Positions 6,216 to 12,782 of a stretch of DNA of 12,782 nt are shown here, in pieces. Origin of the DNA: Clostridia bacterium (lineage in GTDB: Bacteria > Bacillota > Clostridia > Lachnospirales > CAG-274); the NCBI GenBank assembly GCA_030536675.1, contig JAUNPM010000019.1:1-12782 (forward strand). The letters run 5' to 3'. Each line of letters opens with the position of its first letter. Within the stretch, counting starts at the first letter, position 1. Both the position numbers and the translations under genes were made by a program. The notes under the pieces are model-generated. The model was not told where the DNA came from, ran no database searches, and was given only the letters and a program-made list of their open reading frames with translations.

Positions 6216-7091
6216 ATGGAATTACGTGTTTTAAAATATTTTCTGACAATAGCAAGAGAGGAAAGCATATCAGGTGCGGCACAGGTTCTGCACCTTTCAC
6301 AGCCCACCCTTTCAAGGCAAATAAAGGATATGGAAGATGAGCTTGGCAAACAGCTTTTAATAAGGGGCACAAGAAAGGTATCCTTGACAGAAGAGGGTAT
6401 GATCTTAAGAAAGCGTGCGGAAGAGATACTTGACTTGGTAGAAAAAACCGAAAGCGAAATAACCGTTTCCGATGAAACCGTAAGCGGTGATATTTACATC
6501 GGCACAGGAGAAACAGATTCACTGCGTGTTATTTTAAAAGCCGCAAAAAAACTTAAGGAGGCTTATCCCGATATACACTTTCACATTACAAGCGGTGATT
6601 CTGTGGATATTTCGGAAAGACTTGACAAGGGACTTTTTGACTTTTGTATTCTTATGGGACATATAGACACAAATAAATACAGCTATCTTAATTTACCTAT
6701 GAAAGATGTGTGGGGAGTTTTGATGCCCAAGGACTCTTATCTTGCCCATAAGACTTACATAACTCCCGATGACCTCTTCGGACTTCCTCTTATTTTTTCC
6801 CGTCAGTCACTAAAGGACAGGAGCCTTGAGGTATGGTTTAAAACCGATTATTCCAAACTGAATATTGCCGCAACATATAATCTTTTGTATAATGCCTCTC
6901 TTATGGTAGATGAAGGCATAGGCTATGCAATTTGCTATGATAAAATTATAAATGTAACGGGAAACAGCGATCTGTGCTTCAGACCTCTTAAGCCAAGGCT
7001 GGAAGCAGGTATGAGTATAGTCTGGAAAAAATATCAAATTTTTTCAAAAGCGGGAGAAAAATTTTTAGATATATTGAAAGAAACACTTTAA
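6216..7091 (+). CDS. LysR-family transcriptional regulator
   Basis: A 291-residue DNA-binding regulator and the only plus-strand gene in the window. The N-terminal winged helix-turn-helix is clear: MELRVLKYFLTIAREESISG, then AAQVLHLSQPTLSRQIKDME (21-40) and ELGKQLLIRGTRKVSLTEEG (42-61). A linker helix (about 62-85) leads to the two-lobed effector domain (about 91-291), starting with GDIYIGTGETDSLRVIL. AAGGTG precedes the ATG by seven bases. It diverges from the acetyltransferase gene across 138 bp holding candidate operators, so the usual LysR arrangement suggests it controls that operon and itself. Effector unknown. It ends 21 bases before a bidirectional terminator facing the zinc peptidase gene. 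Confidence 0.94.
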   Translation: MELRVLKYFLTIAREESISGAAQVLHLSQPTLSRQIKDMEDELGKQLLIRGTRKVSLTEEGMILRKRAEEILDLVEKTESEITVSDETVSGDIYIGTGETDSLRVILKAAKKLKEAYPDIHFHITSGDSVDISERLDKGLFDFCILMGHIDTNKYSYLNLPMKDVWGVLMPKDSYLAHKTYITPDDLFGLPLIFSRQSLKDRSLEVWFKTDYSKLNIAATYNLLYNASLMVDEGIGYAICYDKIINVTGNSDLCFRPLKPRLEAGMSIVWKKYQIFSKAGEKFLDILKETL

Positions 7092-7112
7092 ATCAAAAAA
7101 ATATGCGCAAAA

Positions 7113-7134
7113 AAAGAACCCTCACGGGTTCTTT
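7113..7134. terminator. Bidirectional Rho-independent terminator
   Basis: AAAGAACCC (7113-7121) pairs with GGGTTCTTT (7126-7134) around TCAC, a perfect 9-bp stem. On the plus strand T-rich TTTCTGTTT follows, ending lysR; on the minus strand a run of T (from the A run at 7108-7115) follows, ending transcripts arriving from the zinc peptidase side or from the promoter at 7232-7260. Confidence 0.9.
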
Positions 7135-7225
7135 CTGTTTAAAATATACTTTTTCTATACATTATAAACAATTTTATTTAACAACTTCTTTACAAACTGT
7201 TAAATTATATAATTTTCTTCTCTTC
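7113..7225 (-). ncRNA. Candidate small RNA between the zinc peptidase gene and lysR
   Basis: A perfect minus-strand promoter (7232-7260) points into a gap with no supported gene and the transcript would end at the terminator 7113-7134, giving roughly 110 nt plus the U tail. Near the 5' end ATTTAACA (7176-7183) pairs with TGTTAAAT (7198-7205) as an 8-bp stem with a 14-base loop. The longest ATG frame inside is about seven codons with no ribosome binding site, so a peptide is unlikely. Start is estimated as seven bases past the -10 box. No known RNA family is recognised. Confidence 0.5.
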
Positions 7226-7231
7226 CCTTTT

Positions 7232-7260
7232 ATTATACTTCACAACAATAAACTTGTCAA
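7232..7260 (-). promoter_or_regulatory. Perfect consensus sigma-A promoter in a gene-free gap
   Basis: TTGACA (7260-7255), exactly 17 bases, TATAAT (7237-7232). It lies 46 bases or more past the stop codon of the zinc peptidase gene and reads away from it toward the convergent terminator. With no open frame behind it, a noncoding transcript is the simplest reading; a leftover promoter of a lost gene is the alternative. Confidence 0.75.
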
Positions 7261-7305
7261 CACATTTTTTTTGTACATTTTCAACAAATTTTCAAATCAT
7301 ACAAA

Positions 7306-8028
7306 TCAATCGTTTCTTCTTCCCACGCCTATTATTGAAAGAAGTCTTAAAAGCTGCACAAGAGATGCTGCGGCAGCAGCAACATAAGTCATTGCGGCAG
7401 CACTTAACACCTTTCTTGCTCCCGCAACCTCGCCGCCGTCAAGATAATTGTAATCCTCAAGCATTTTTAAAGCTCTTGAAGATGCATTAAACTCAACAGG
7501 CAGTGTAATGATCTGAAAAGCAACCACAACGCCAAATAATATCGCTCCCGCAAGAGCAAGGGCATAACTGTTTATAAGACTGCCTATTAATAAGCCTATT
7601 ATAAAAAGAGGCATTGCAATTCTGCTGCTGAAATTCACAACAGGAAAAATAGCAGATCTTAATGTAAGGGGCACATATCCCTTTGCGTGCTGAACAGCGT
7701 GTCCCGTTTCGTGAGCGGCAACACCCAAGGCGGCAACGCTTTTTGAACCATATACAGTGTCCGAAAGCCTTAACACCTTTTTTACGGGATCGTAGTGGTC
7801 TGTCAGGTTTCCTCTTACGTGTTCAACCTCCACATCATATATACCGTTTTGCCTTAAAAGCATTTTTGCAACATCGGCACCTGTGTACCCTCTTGAATTT
7901 GCCACCTTTGAATATTTGTTAAATGTAGACGTTACGTTTCCCTGTGCGATCATACACACAACAGCCATTAATATAACAATATAAAACCAGCTGTCAAAGC
8001 CAAAGCCATAACCATAATAATAAGGCAT
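7306..8028 (-). CDS. YugP-like membrane zinc metallopeptidase
   Basis: A 240-residue integral membrane protein of the Zn_peptidase_2 (YugP-like) family. After a Tyr/Gly-rich start (MPYYYGYGFGFD) a membrane segment spans about 13-29. The soluble part holds the zinc motif HETGH at 106-110 (AAHETGHAVQH), whose two His bind zinc and whose Glu is catalytic; Glu179 in LPVEFNASSRAL is the likely third ligand. Further hydrophobic segments lie at about 128-150, 152-176 and 210-235. AAGGAG precedes the ATG by nine bases. It sits 113 bases after fmt, a usual neighbour in Clostridia, and no convincing promoter was found in that gap, so it is probably cotranscribed. Its substrates are not known for the family. 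It ends the housekeeping operon here. Confidence 0.93.
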   Translation of the reverse strand: MPYYYGYGFGFDSWFYIVILMAVVCMIAQGNVTSTFNKYSKVANSRGYTGADVAKMLLRQNGIYDVEVEHVRGNLTDHYDPVKKVLRLSDTVYGSKSVAALGVAAHETGHAVQHAKGYVPLTLRSAIFPVVNFSSRIAMPLFIIGLLIGSLINSYALALAGAILFGVVVAFQIITLPVEFNASSRALKMLEDYNYLDGGEVAGARKVLSAAAMTYVAAAAASLVQLLRLLSIIGVGRRND

Positions 8029-8141
8029 ATAACCACTCTCCTTTTTGTTTTATTGTATAATTAATTACGCAAACAAAATATTAAAGTCTGTTTTATAATA
8101 TTAAGGATTTATTACTTTTTTATTTATAAATATGCTGTTCA

Positions 8142-9089
8142 TTACATATTATCCTCGGAGGCACCAAGTATTTTGCCCTCTTCAACACTGTGTCCTCTTA
8201 AATAATCGGCACAGTTCATTTTTTTGCCGCCCTTAGCCTGAACCTCCCTTATTAAAAGAGCGCCGTTTCCCGTTTTAACAATAAAGCCCTTCTTTTTGTC
8301 AACAGAAAGTATTTCACCTGCTTCGCCCTTTTCATATCCTTCCACAATGTCTGCTTTAAATATCTTTAGTATTTCACCCTCATACTCTGTATATGCGCCG
8401 GGGACCGGATTAAATCCTCTTATTTTATTTCTTATTTCTTCCGAATTTCTGCTCCAGTGTATTTTACCCATATCCTTTTTTATCATAGGCGCAGTTGTGG
8501 CAAGTGAATCCTCCTGCTTTTCTGCATTTACATCTCCCTTTTCTATAAGCTCAATAGCTTCAATAAGGGCATCTGCGCCAACATAAGCCATTCTGTTATG
8601 AAGAGTTTCATAGGTATCATCATCTGTAATTTCCATTTTCCTTTTTAATATCATATCCCCCGAATCAAGAGCCTTTACCATATACATTATGGTTACTCCC
8701 GTTTCCTTTTCACCGTTTATTACAGACCACTGTATTGGAGCTGCTCCCCTGTATTTCGGCAAAAGAGAGCCGTGAACATTTATACAGCCGTATTTTGGAA
8801 TATCAAGTATTTCCTGTGACAATATCTGACCGTATGCCACCACCACAAAAATATCAGCGTCTATTCCCTTAAGAAGCTCTACAAATTTTTCATCCTTTAT
8901 TTTTTCAGGCTGATACACGGGTATCCCGTATTTTTCGGCAGCCTCCTTAACGGGAGTAGGCTTCATTTTTTTGCCTCTTCCCTTAGGCTTATCAGGCTGA
9001 CTTATTACAGCAGTCATATTATGCTTTTCAACAAGAGCCTCAAGCACAGGCACCGCAAAATCAGGCGTTCCCATAAACAAAACTTTCAT
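8142..9089 (-). CDS. fmt: Methionyl-tRNA formyltransferase
   Basis: A 315-residue cytosolic enzyme that formylates the amino group of initiator Met-tRNA using 10-formyl-tetrahydrofolate. The N-terminal Rossmann-like domain starts MKVLFMGTPDFAVPVL; the catalytic triad Asn104, His106 and Asp142 is intact in INVHGSLLPKYRGAAPIQ and KALDSGD. The C-terminal tRNA-binding barrel (about 205-310) contains FNPVPGAYTEYEGEILKIF. Length is typical. The ATG follows the def stop codon with no gap, and its site GAGGAGG lies within the end of def, so the two genes are translationally coupled; their products perform opposite steps on the same formyl group. Confidence 0.98.
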   Translation of the reverse strand: MKVLFMGTPDFAVPVLEALVEKHNMTAVISQPDKPKGRGKKMKPTPVKEAAEKYGIPVYQPEKIKDEKFVELLKGIDADIFVVVAYGQILSQEILDIPKYGCINVHGSLLPKYRGAAPIQWSVINGEKETGVTIMYMVKALDSGDMILKRKMEITDDDTYETLHNRMAYVGADALIEAIELIEKGDVNAEKQEDSLATTAPMIKKDMGKIHWSRNSEEIRNKIRGFNPVPGAYTEYEGEILKIFKADIVEGYEKGEAGEILSVDKKKGFIVKTGNGALLIREVQAKGGKKMNCADYLRGHSVEEGKILGASEDNM

Positions 9090-9563
9090 TTATTCGTCCT
9101 CCTCGGTTTCAACGTCCATTAATTCACCCTCGACCTTATCCACATATAATATACCGTCTAAATGATCTATTTCGTGACACAAGGCTCTTGCCATAAGCTC
9201 CTCGCCCTCAACAATAATGTTCTGCCCCGTAATATCCACAGCCTTAGCCTTTACGTAATTAGGTCTTGTTACAACTCCCGTTTTACCGGGCACTGACAAG
9301 CACCCCTCATTTCCCGTCTGTTCTCCCGATGTTTCTATTATCTCTGGATTTATAAGCACAACGGGACCCTCTCCAATGTCTATTACAACCATTCTTTTAA
9401 GCATACCCACCTGAGGAGCCGCAAGCCCCACACCGTTGGCATTATACATTGTGTCAAGCATATCCTCTGCAAGCTCCGCTATTTTAGGTGTTATTTCCTT
9501 TACGGGCTTGCATTTTTTTCTTAAAACAGGTTCGTCCTCTTCTCTTATTAATCTTATAGCCAT
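9090..9563 (-). CDS. def: Peptide deformylase
   Basis: A 157-residue metalloenzyme that removes the formyl group from nascent proteins at the ribosome exit. All three family motifs are present: GVGLAAPQ (44-51), EGCLS (86-90) with metal ligand Cys88, and HEIDH (130-134) with ligands His130 and His134 and catalytic Glu131. Length and the short acidic tail (VETEEDE) suit a compact deformylase. It starts 13 bases after priA; the GGAGGT site overlaps the priA stop codon. Conserved placement between priA and fmt supports the call. Confidence 0.98.
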   Translation of the reverse strand: MAIRLIREEDEPVLRKKCKPVKEITPKIAELAEDMLDTMYNANGVGLAAPQVGMLKRMVVIDIGEGPVVLINPEIIETSGEQTGNEGCLSVPGKTGVVTRPNYVKAKAVDITGQNIIVEGEELMARALCHEIDHLDGILYVDKVEGELMDVETEEDE

Positions 9564-9576
9564 TTTATTTTACCTC

Positions 9577-11802
9577 CTACATATAATTTGGATTCATATT
9601 TAAATGTATTTTTATTCCCTTTAAATCTACGCTTTTATTTAACTTTTCAATACAAAAAATTACATAATTTCTTAGCTTTACTTCATCTTCACATTTTACA
9701 ATTATCTGCCACCTGTAATTGTTGTTTATTTTTGAAATAACGGCAGGTGACGGTCCAAGGTGTGTAAACATATTGTTTTTATTGTAATGCTTCATTACAT
9801 ATAGCAGTTCACTTATTCTCTGCTTCACAAGTCCCTCATTAACACCGGTAAACATTATAAAAAATATATTTGTAAATGGCGGATAAACCATATTTTTTCT
9901 GTAATTTATTTCCTCATTGTAAAACCTTAAATAATTATTTTCTGCCGCACACACTATGCTGTACTGCTTAGGCGAATAGGTCTGTATAAACACATTGCCC
10001 TTTTTTTCGGCTCTTCCCGCTCTTCCCGCCGCTTGAGTCACAAGCTGAAACGTCACCTCACTGCTTCTGTAATCCCCTATATTAAGGGAAAGATCCGCAG
10101 CTATTATTCCCACAAGAGTTACATTTGCAAAATCCAGTCCCTTGGCTATCATTTGAGTGCCTATAAGTATTTCAGCCTCGCCGTTTCTGAAACGGTCAAG
10201 TATTTTCTGATGACTGTTTTTTCTCTTTGTTGTGTCCATATCCATTCTGAGCACTCTAGCCTCAGGAAAATATTTATTTACTTCCTGTTCTATTTTTTCC
10301 GTTCCCGTGCCGAAGTATCTTATATGCCTTGAGCCGCATACGGGACATACCTGAGGCACATTGACGCTTGCCCCGCAATAATGACAGTTCAGCTTATTTA
10401 TACCCTTGTGATATGTATAATTTACGTTGCAGTTTTTACAGGTCATAACATAGCCACATTCTCTGCAGGATACAAATGTTGAATATCCTCTTCTGTTTAA
10501 AAACAATATGGTCTGCTCGCCTTTTTTCAAATTTTCACTTATTGCGTACTTAAGCTTTTCACTGAATACGGAAAAATTTCTTTTAATAAGCTCTTTTCTC
10601 ATATCCACAATTTCAACATTGGGATATAAATTGTTTACTCTGTTTTCAAGTACCGCCAGCCTATATTCGCCCTTTTCCGCCTTGTAATAATCTGTTACAG
10701 AAGGTGTTGCACTTCCCATAACAACGGTGCATTTGTAAAGCTGTCCCAGCTTTTGGGCAACCTCACGGGCATCATATTTAGGTGAGAGCTGATCAGATTT
10801 ATAAGTTGTTTCGTGCTCCTCATCTATAATTATAACTCCGGGGTTTTCAAAAGGTGTGAACACAGCGGAGCGAGGACCTATCATAACGGATATTTCCCCA
10901 AGTCTTGCCCTTGTCCACTGGTCGTATCTTTCCCCGTCGCTTAACCTTGAATGAGTAACCGAAACCCTGTCCCCGAATCTGGACACAAATCTTTCAACAG
11001 TCTGCTGAGTAAGGGATATTTCGGGCACAAGCACTATGGCTTCCTTACCCTGTTTGAGAGCTTTTTCAATGGCTCTTAAATATATCTCCGTTTTTCCGCT
11101 TCCCGTAACCCCGTGTATAAGCACAGGCTTGCCCGTGAAATTATCCATTTCGTCATATATTATATCACATACTCTTTTCTGCTCCCGGGTAAGCTCAGGC
11201 GCCTCTGCTCTTTTCACGGAAGAAATGTTAAAATTCCCTCTGTAGACCTGCTCATAGACCTTTTTTACAATTCCCTTTTTAACAAGAGCATTTATGGGTG
11301 CGTCATCTGTTTCCAAAAAATTTTTAATGTGTGATACGGGTATCTCCTCACCTCTTAAAAGAAGCTCAAGAACTCTTTTCTGTTTTGTATCCTTTTTAAG
11401 TACCTTTTCTATTTCCGAATCAAGGCTTTCATTTTCACTGTTCAGCACGACACAGGCAAAATTCTTTTCATTTACCTTTTTGGGAATTATGCATTGCATA
11501 CAGGAGCTTAATGTTGTGTAATACTTTTCCTTCATCCAATTTGCAAGCTCAATTCTTTTACTGCTTATTATAGGATAGCTTTCACATATATCAACTATAT
11601 CCTTAATAAGGCCTTCATCTACGTCTGCCTCATCTGAAAAGCCTGTTACATATCCTTCGATTTTTTTATTTGACTTGCCGAAAGGTATTATAACTCTCAT
11701 ACCTATTTCGATCCTTGCCCTTAAATTTTCAGGGATACCGTAATGAAAAATATGGTCAATATTGGAATGTGAAACCGAAACAATTATTAAAGCATATTTC
11801 AT
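9577..11802 (-). CDS. priA: Primosomal protein N', replication restart helicase
   Basis: A 741-residue 3'-to-5' superfamily 2 DNA helicase that recognises stalled or collapsed forks and reloads the replisome. The N-terminal 3' DNA-binding domain (about 1-100) is followed by a winged-helix region and the helicase core: Walker A GVTGSGKT (231-238), DEEH (327-330), GSATPS (363-368) and motif VI QAAGRAGR (590-597). Eight zinc-binding cysteines are all present: 446, 449, 455, 458, 473, 476, 486 and 489. The ATG at 11802 (MKYALIIVSV) fits other PriA N termini and follows AAAGGGA; a TTG ten codons upstream is in frame but lacks a good site. It lies 71 bases after rpoZ, a gap that can form a hairpin, and directly precedes def. 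Confidence 0.98.
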   Translation of the reverse strand: MKYALIIVSVSHSNIDHIFHYGIPENLRARIEIGMRVIIPFGKSNKKIEGYVTGFSDEADVDEGLIKDIVDICESYPIISSKRIELANWMKEKYYTTLSSCMQCIIPKKVNEKNFACVVLNSENESLDSEIEKVLKKDTKQKRVLELLLRGEEIPVSHIKNFLETDDAPINALVKKGIVKKVYEQVYRGNFNISSVKRAEAPELTREQKRVCDIIYDEMDNFTGKPVLIHGVTGSGKTEIYLRAIEKALKQGKEAIVLVPEISLTQQTVERFVSRFGDRVSVTHSRLSDGERYDQWTRARLGEISVMIGPRSAVFTPFENPGVIIIDEEHETTYKSDQLSPKYDAREVAQKLGQLYKCTVVMGSATPSVTDYYKAEKGEYRLAVLENRVNNLYPNVEIVDMRKELIKRNFSVFSEKLKYAISENLKKGEQTILFLNRRGYSTFVSCRECGYVMTCKNCNVNYTYHKGINKLNCHYCGASVNVPQVCPVCGSRHIRYFGTGTEKIEQEVNKYFPEARVLRMDMDTTKRKNSHQKILDRFRNGEAEILIGTQMIAKGLDFANVTLVGIIAADLSLNIGDYRSSEVTFQLVTQAAGRAGRAEKKGNVFIQTYSPKQYSIVCAAENNYLRFYNEEINYRKNMVYPPFTNIFFIMFTGVNEGLVKQRISELLYVMKHYNKNNMFTHLGPSPAVISKINNNYRWQIIVKCEDEVKLRNYVIFCIEKLNKSVDLKGIKIHLNMNPNYM

Positions 11803-11823
11803 ACCTGCTGTCCCTTTCCCCTT

Positions 11824-11865
11824 AAAAAGCAAAGAGCTGCCGCAGCAAAACTACAGAAGCCCTTT
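11824..11865 (-). other. Attenuator-like hairpin between rpoZ and priA
   Basis: In the minus-strand RNA AAAGGGCT (11865-11858) pairs with AGCTCTTT (11838-11831), eight bp with one G-U pair and a 19-base loop, followed by GCTTTTT (11830-11824). The stem is short and the U run only five, so it would be a leaky terminator at most. It may lower priA, def and fmt expression relative to rpoZ. Confidence 0.35.
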
Positions 11866-11873
11866 TACAAAAC

Positions 11874-12341
11874 TTATTCTTCCTCAGCCTCTTCCAAAAC
11901 AGATGCTTCGTCATCTGAAACCACATCGTCATCGGCAAGATCTGCGTCATCCTCATTTTCATCATAAACTTCGTTTATTTCCGTAAATTCTTCTGCAATG
12001 TCGTTTTCATCACGGTTTTCATCGTTTTCGGCCTTATTATTTTCAGCAGCTCTTTCCTCAAGCTCTTTCTTTATTTCATATTCGTCGTTTCTTTTATTAG
12101 GCTTAAGCTTAGTTCCCTGACCCTCGGGCACAACTGTTATTTTGCCCTCTCTCATTTCCTCTACAGCTATTGAAACAGGCTTGTTTGAATCAACCTTAAC
12201 ATCAGCCATTACTTCATCACCGTCTATTATCTGTCTTGCCCTTTTAGCCGCAGCAATTACAACGGTGTATCTGCTTGTAACGTCCTCATTTGATTTTTCA
12301 CTCATTATATCCATAAGTTCTGCATAAGATGGTCTTAACAT
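11874..12341 (-). CDS. rpoZ: RNA polymerase omega subunit with long acidic C-terminal tail
   Basis: A 155-residue protein whose first 75 or so residues are a standard omega subunit, which helps assemble and stabilise RNA polymerase by clasping the beta-prime subunit. Recognisable stretches are MLRPSYAELM (1-10), TSRYTVVIAAAKRARQI (22-38) and KPVSIAVEEMREGKI (54-68). Bacterial omega is usually about 60-100 residues; here residues 81-155 form an extra tail in which 34 of 75 residues are Asp or Glu and which is likely disordered. The start follows GGGAGAG and sits one base after the gmk stop codon. The gmk-rpoZ pairing is conserved in Firmicutes. There is no coaBC between rpoZ and priA, unlike many relatives. 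Confidence 0.93.
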   Translation of the reverse strand: MLRPSYAELMDIMSEKSNEDVTSRYTVVIAAAKRARQIIDGDEVMADVKVDSNKPVSIAVEEMREGKITVVPEGQGTKLKPNKRNDEYEIKKELEERAAENNKAENDENRDENDIAEEFTEINEVYDENEDDADLADDDVVSDDEASVLEEAEEE

Positions 12342-12342
12342 A

Positions 12343-12782
12343 TCAGTTCTCTCCCTTAAATTTCTTTATAAATTCCAAATTTGTCTTTGTCTTGTTTTTT
12401 GCCGTATTTATTACGTCCTTCAAGTCCTCAACTGTTTTATCAACAGTGTCGTTTATGATCAAATAATCATAGCAGTCAAGGTACTCTATTTCATTAAGAG
12501 CAATTGATATTCTCTCATCAATTACAGCCTGTTCCTCTGTCTGCCTGCCCTCAAGCCTTTCCCTTAGCACTGTCACATCAGGTGTTGTCATAAATATAAG
12601 CACAGCCTCCGGAACTGCTGCCTTCACCTGCATAGCTCCCTGGACTTCTATTTCCAATATAATATTATTGCCGCTGTTTATCTGATCCAATACATATTTT
12701 TTAGGAGTTCCGTAATAATTGCCTCCGAATTGTGCATATTCAAAAAATTCATCATTTTTTATCATTTCTTCAAATTCATCTT
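12343..12782 (-). CDS. gmk: Guanylate kinase, N-terminal part beyond window edge
   Basis: Partial gene: the reading frame stays open to the window end (residues DEFEEM read through from 12780), so the P-loop and the true start lie beyond 12782. Guanylate kinase phosphorylates GMP to GDP using ATP in the cytosol. Visible are GMP-binding FGGNYYGTPKKYV, the strand IILEIEVQGAMQVK (the family usually has DIDVQGA), and RERLEGRQTEE with the nucleotide-binding arginines, followed by the C-terminal helices that end in KKFKGEN. It overlaps neither neighbour and stands one base from rpoZ, forming the usual gmk-rpoZ pair. Confidence 0.96.
   Translation of the reverse strand, partial: DEFEEMIKNDEFFEYAQFGGNYYGTPKKYVLDQINSGNNIILEIEVQGAMQVKAAVPEAVLIFMTTPDVTVLRERLEGRQTEEQAVIDERISIALNEIEYLDCYDYLIINDTVDKTVEDLKDVINTAKNKTKTNLEFIKKFKGEN

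Noticed and set aside
6181..6522. Minus-strand open frame opposite the start of lysR
   Set aside because: Antisense of the helix-turn-helix coding region, no start signal, and no recognisable domain.
7113..7225. Small peptide gene inside the candidate sRNA
   Set aside because: The only ATG frame is about seven codons long and has no ribosome binding site.
7103..7387. Plus-strand open frames in and around the lysR-peptidase gap
   Set aside because: They run through the bidirectional terminator and into the antisense of the zinc peptidase gene, with no ribosome binding site at their starts.
8029..8141. Separate promoter for the zinc peptidase gene
   Set aside because: A TACAAT-like -10 is present on the minus strand but no acceptable -35 lies at 16-18 bp, so cotranscription with fmt is the simpler reading.
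11803..11832. TTG start ten codons upstream for priA
   Set aside because: No good ribosome binding site, and the extra residues do not match PriA N termini, which begin near MKYA.
1..12782. CRISPR array, insertion sequence, tRNA or rRNA
   Set aside because: No regularly spaced repeats, transposase frames, terminal inverted repeats or structured RNA gene signatures were seen on either strand.

Overview
The window is AT-rich DNA from a low-GC Gram-positive anaerobe, most likely a member of the Clostridia. This rests on the strong AGGAGG-type ribosome binding sites, the Firmicutes-style gmk-rpoZ-priA-def-fmt order, the IICBA-type glucose permease with a BglG/GlcT-family antiterminator, and the YugP-like zinc peptidase. 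Every gene except one lies on the minus strand, so transcription mostly runs from high to low coordinates. No mobile element, CRISPR array, rRNA or tRNA gene was seen.

Right block (7306-12782, minus strand) is a housekeeping operon: gmk (cut by the window edge), rpoZ (omega subunit with a long acidic tail), priA, def, fmt and a membrane zinc metallopeptidase. The genes are tightly packed; def and fmt are directly adjacent (TAA then ATG). It joins nucleotide supply, RNA polymerase assembly, replication restart, and formylation and deformylation of initiator methionine. It ends at a terminator at 7113-7134 shared with the convergent lysR gene. Inside the gap before that terminator is a perfect minus-strand sigma-A promoter with no gene behind it, which suggests an undescribed small RNA of about 110 nt.

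Middle block (3794-7091) is an accessory module: a divergent LysR regulator on the plus strand faces a minus-strand operon for a hexapeptide-repeat O-acetyltransferase, a small lipoprotein with a cyclophilin-like fold, and an alpha/beta-hydrolase lipoprotein, closed by a strong terminator. The two lipoproteins carry nearly the same signal peptide. The shared promoter region holds a direct repeat spaced by exactly 30 bp and a palindrome, which are candidate LysR sites. The substrate is unknown.

Left block (1-3637, minus strand) is a sugar PTS operon: a GlcT/LicT-type antiterminator, the glucose-type permease EIICBA (ptsG) and HPr (ptsH). The antiterminator gene itself lies behind a near-canonical RAT element overlapping a 17-bp terminator, under a consensus promoter, so the operon should be autoregulated by transcription antitermination. 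The HPr keeps the catalytic His15 but has Lys where Bacillus-type HPr has the regulatory Ser46.
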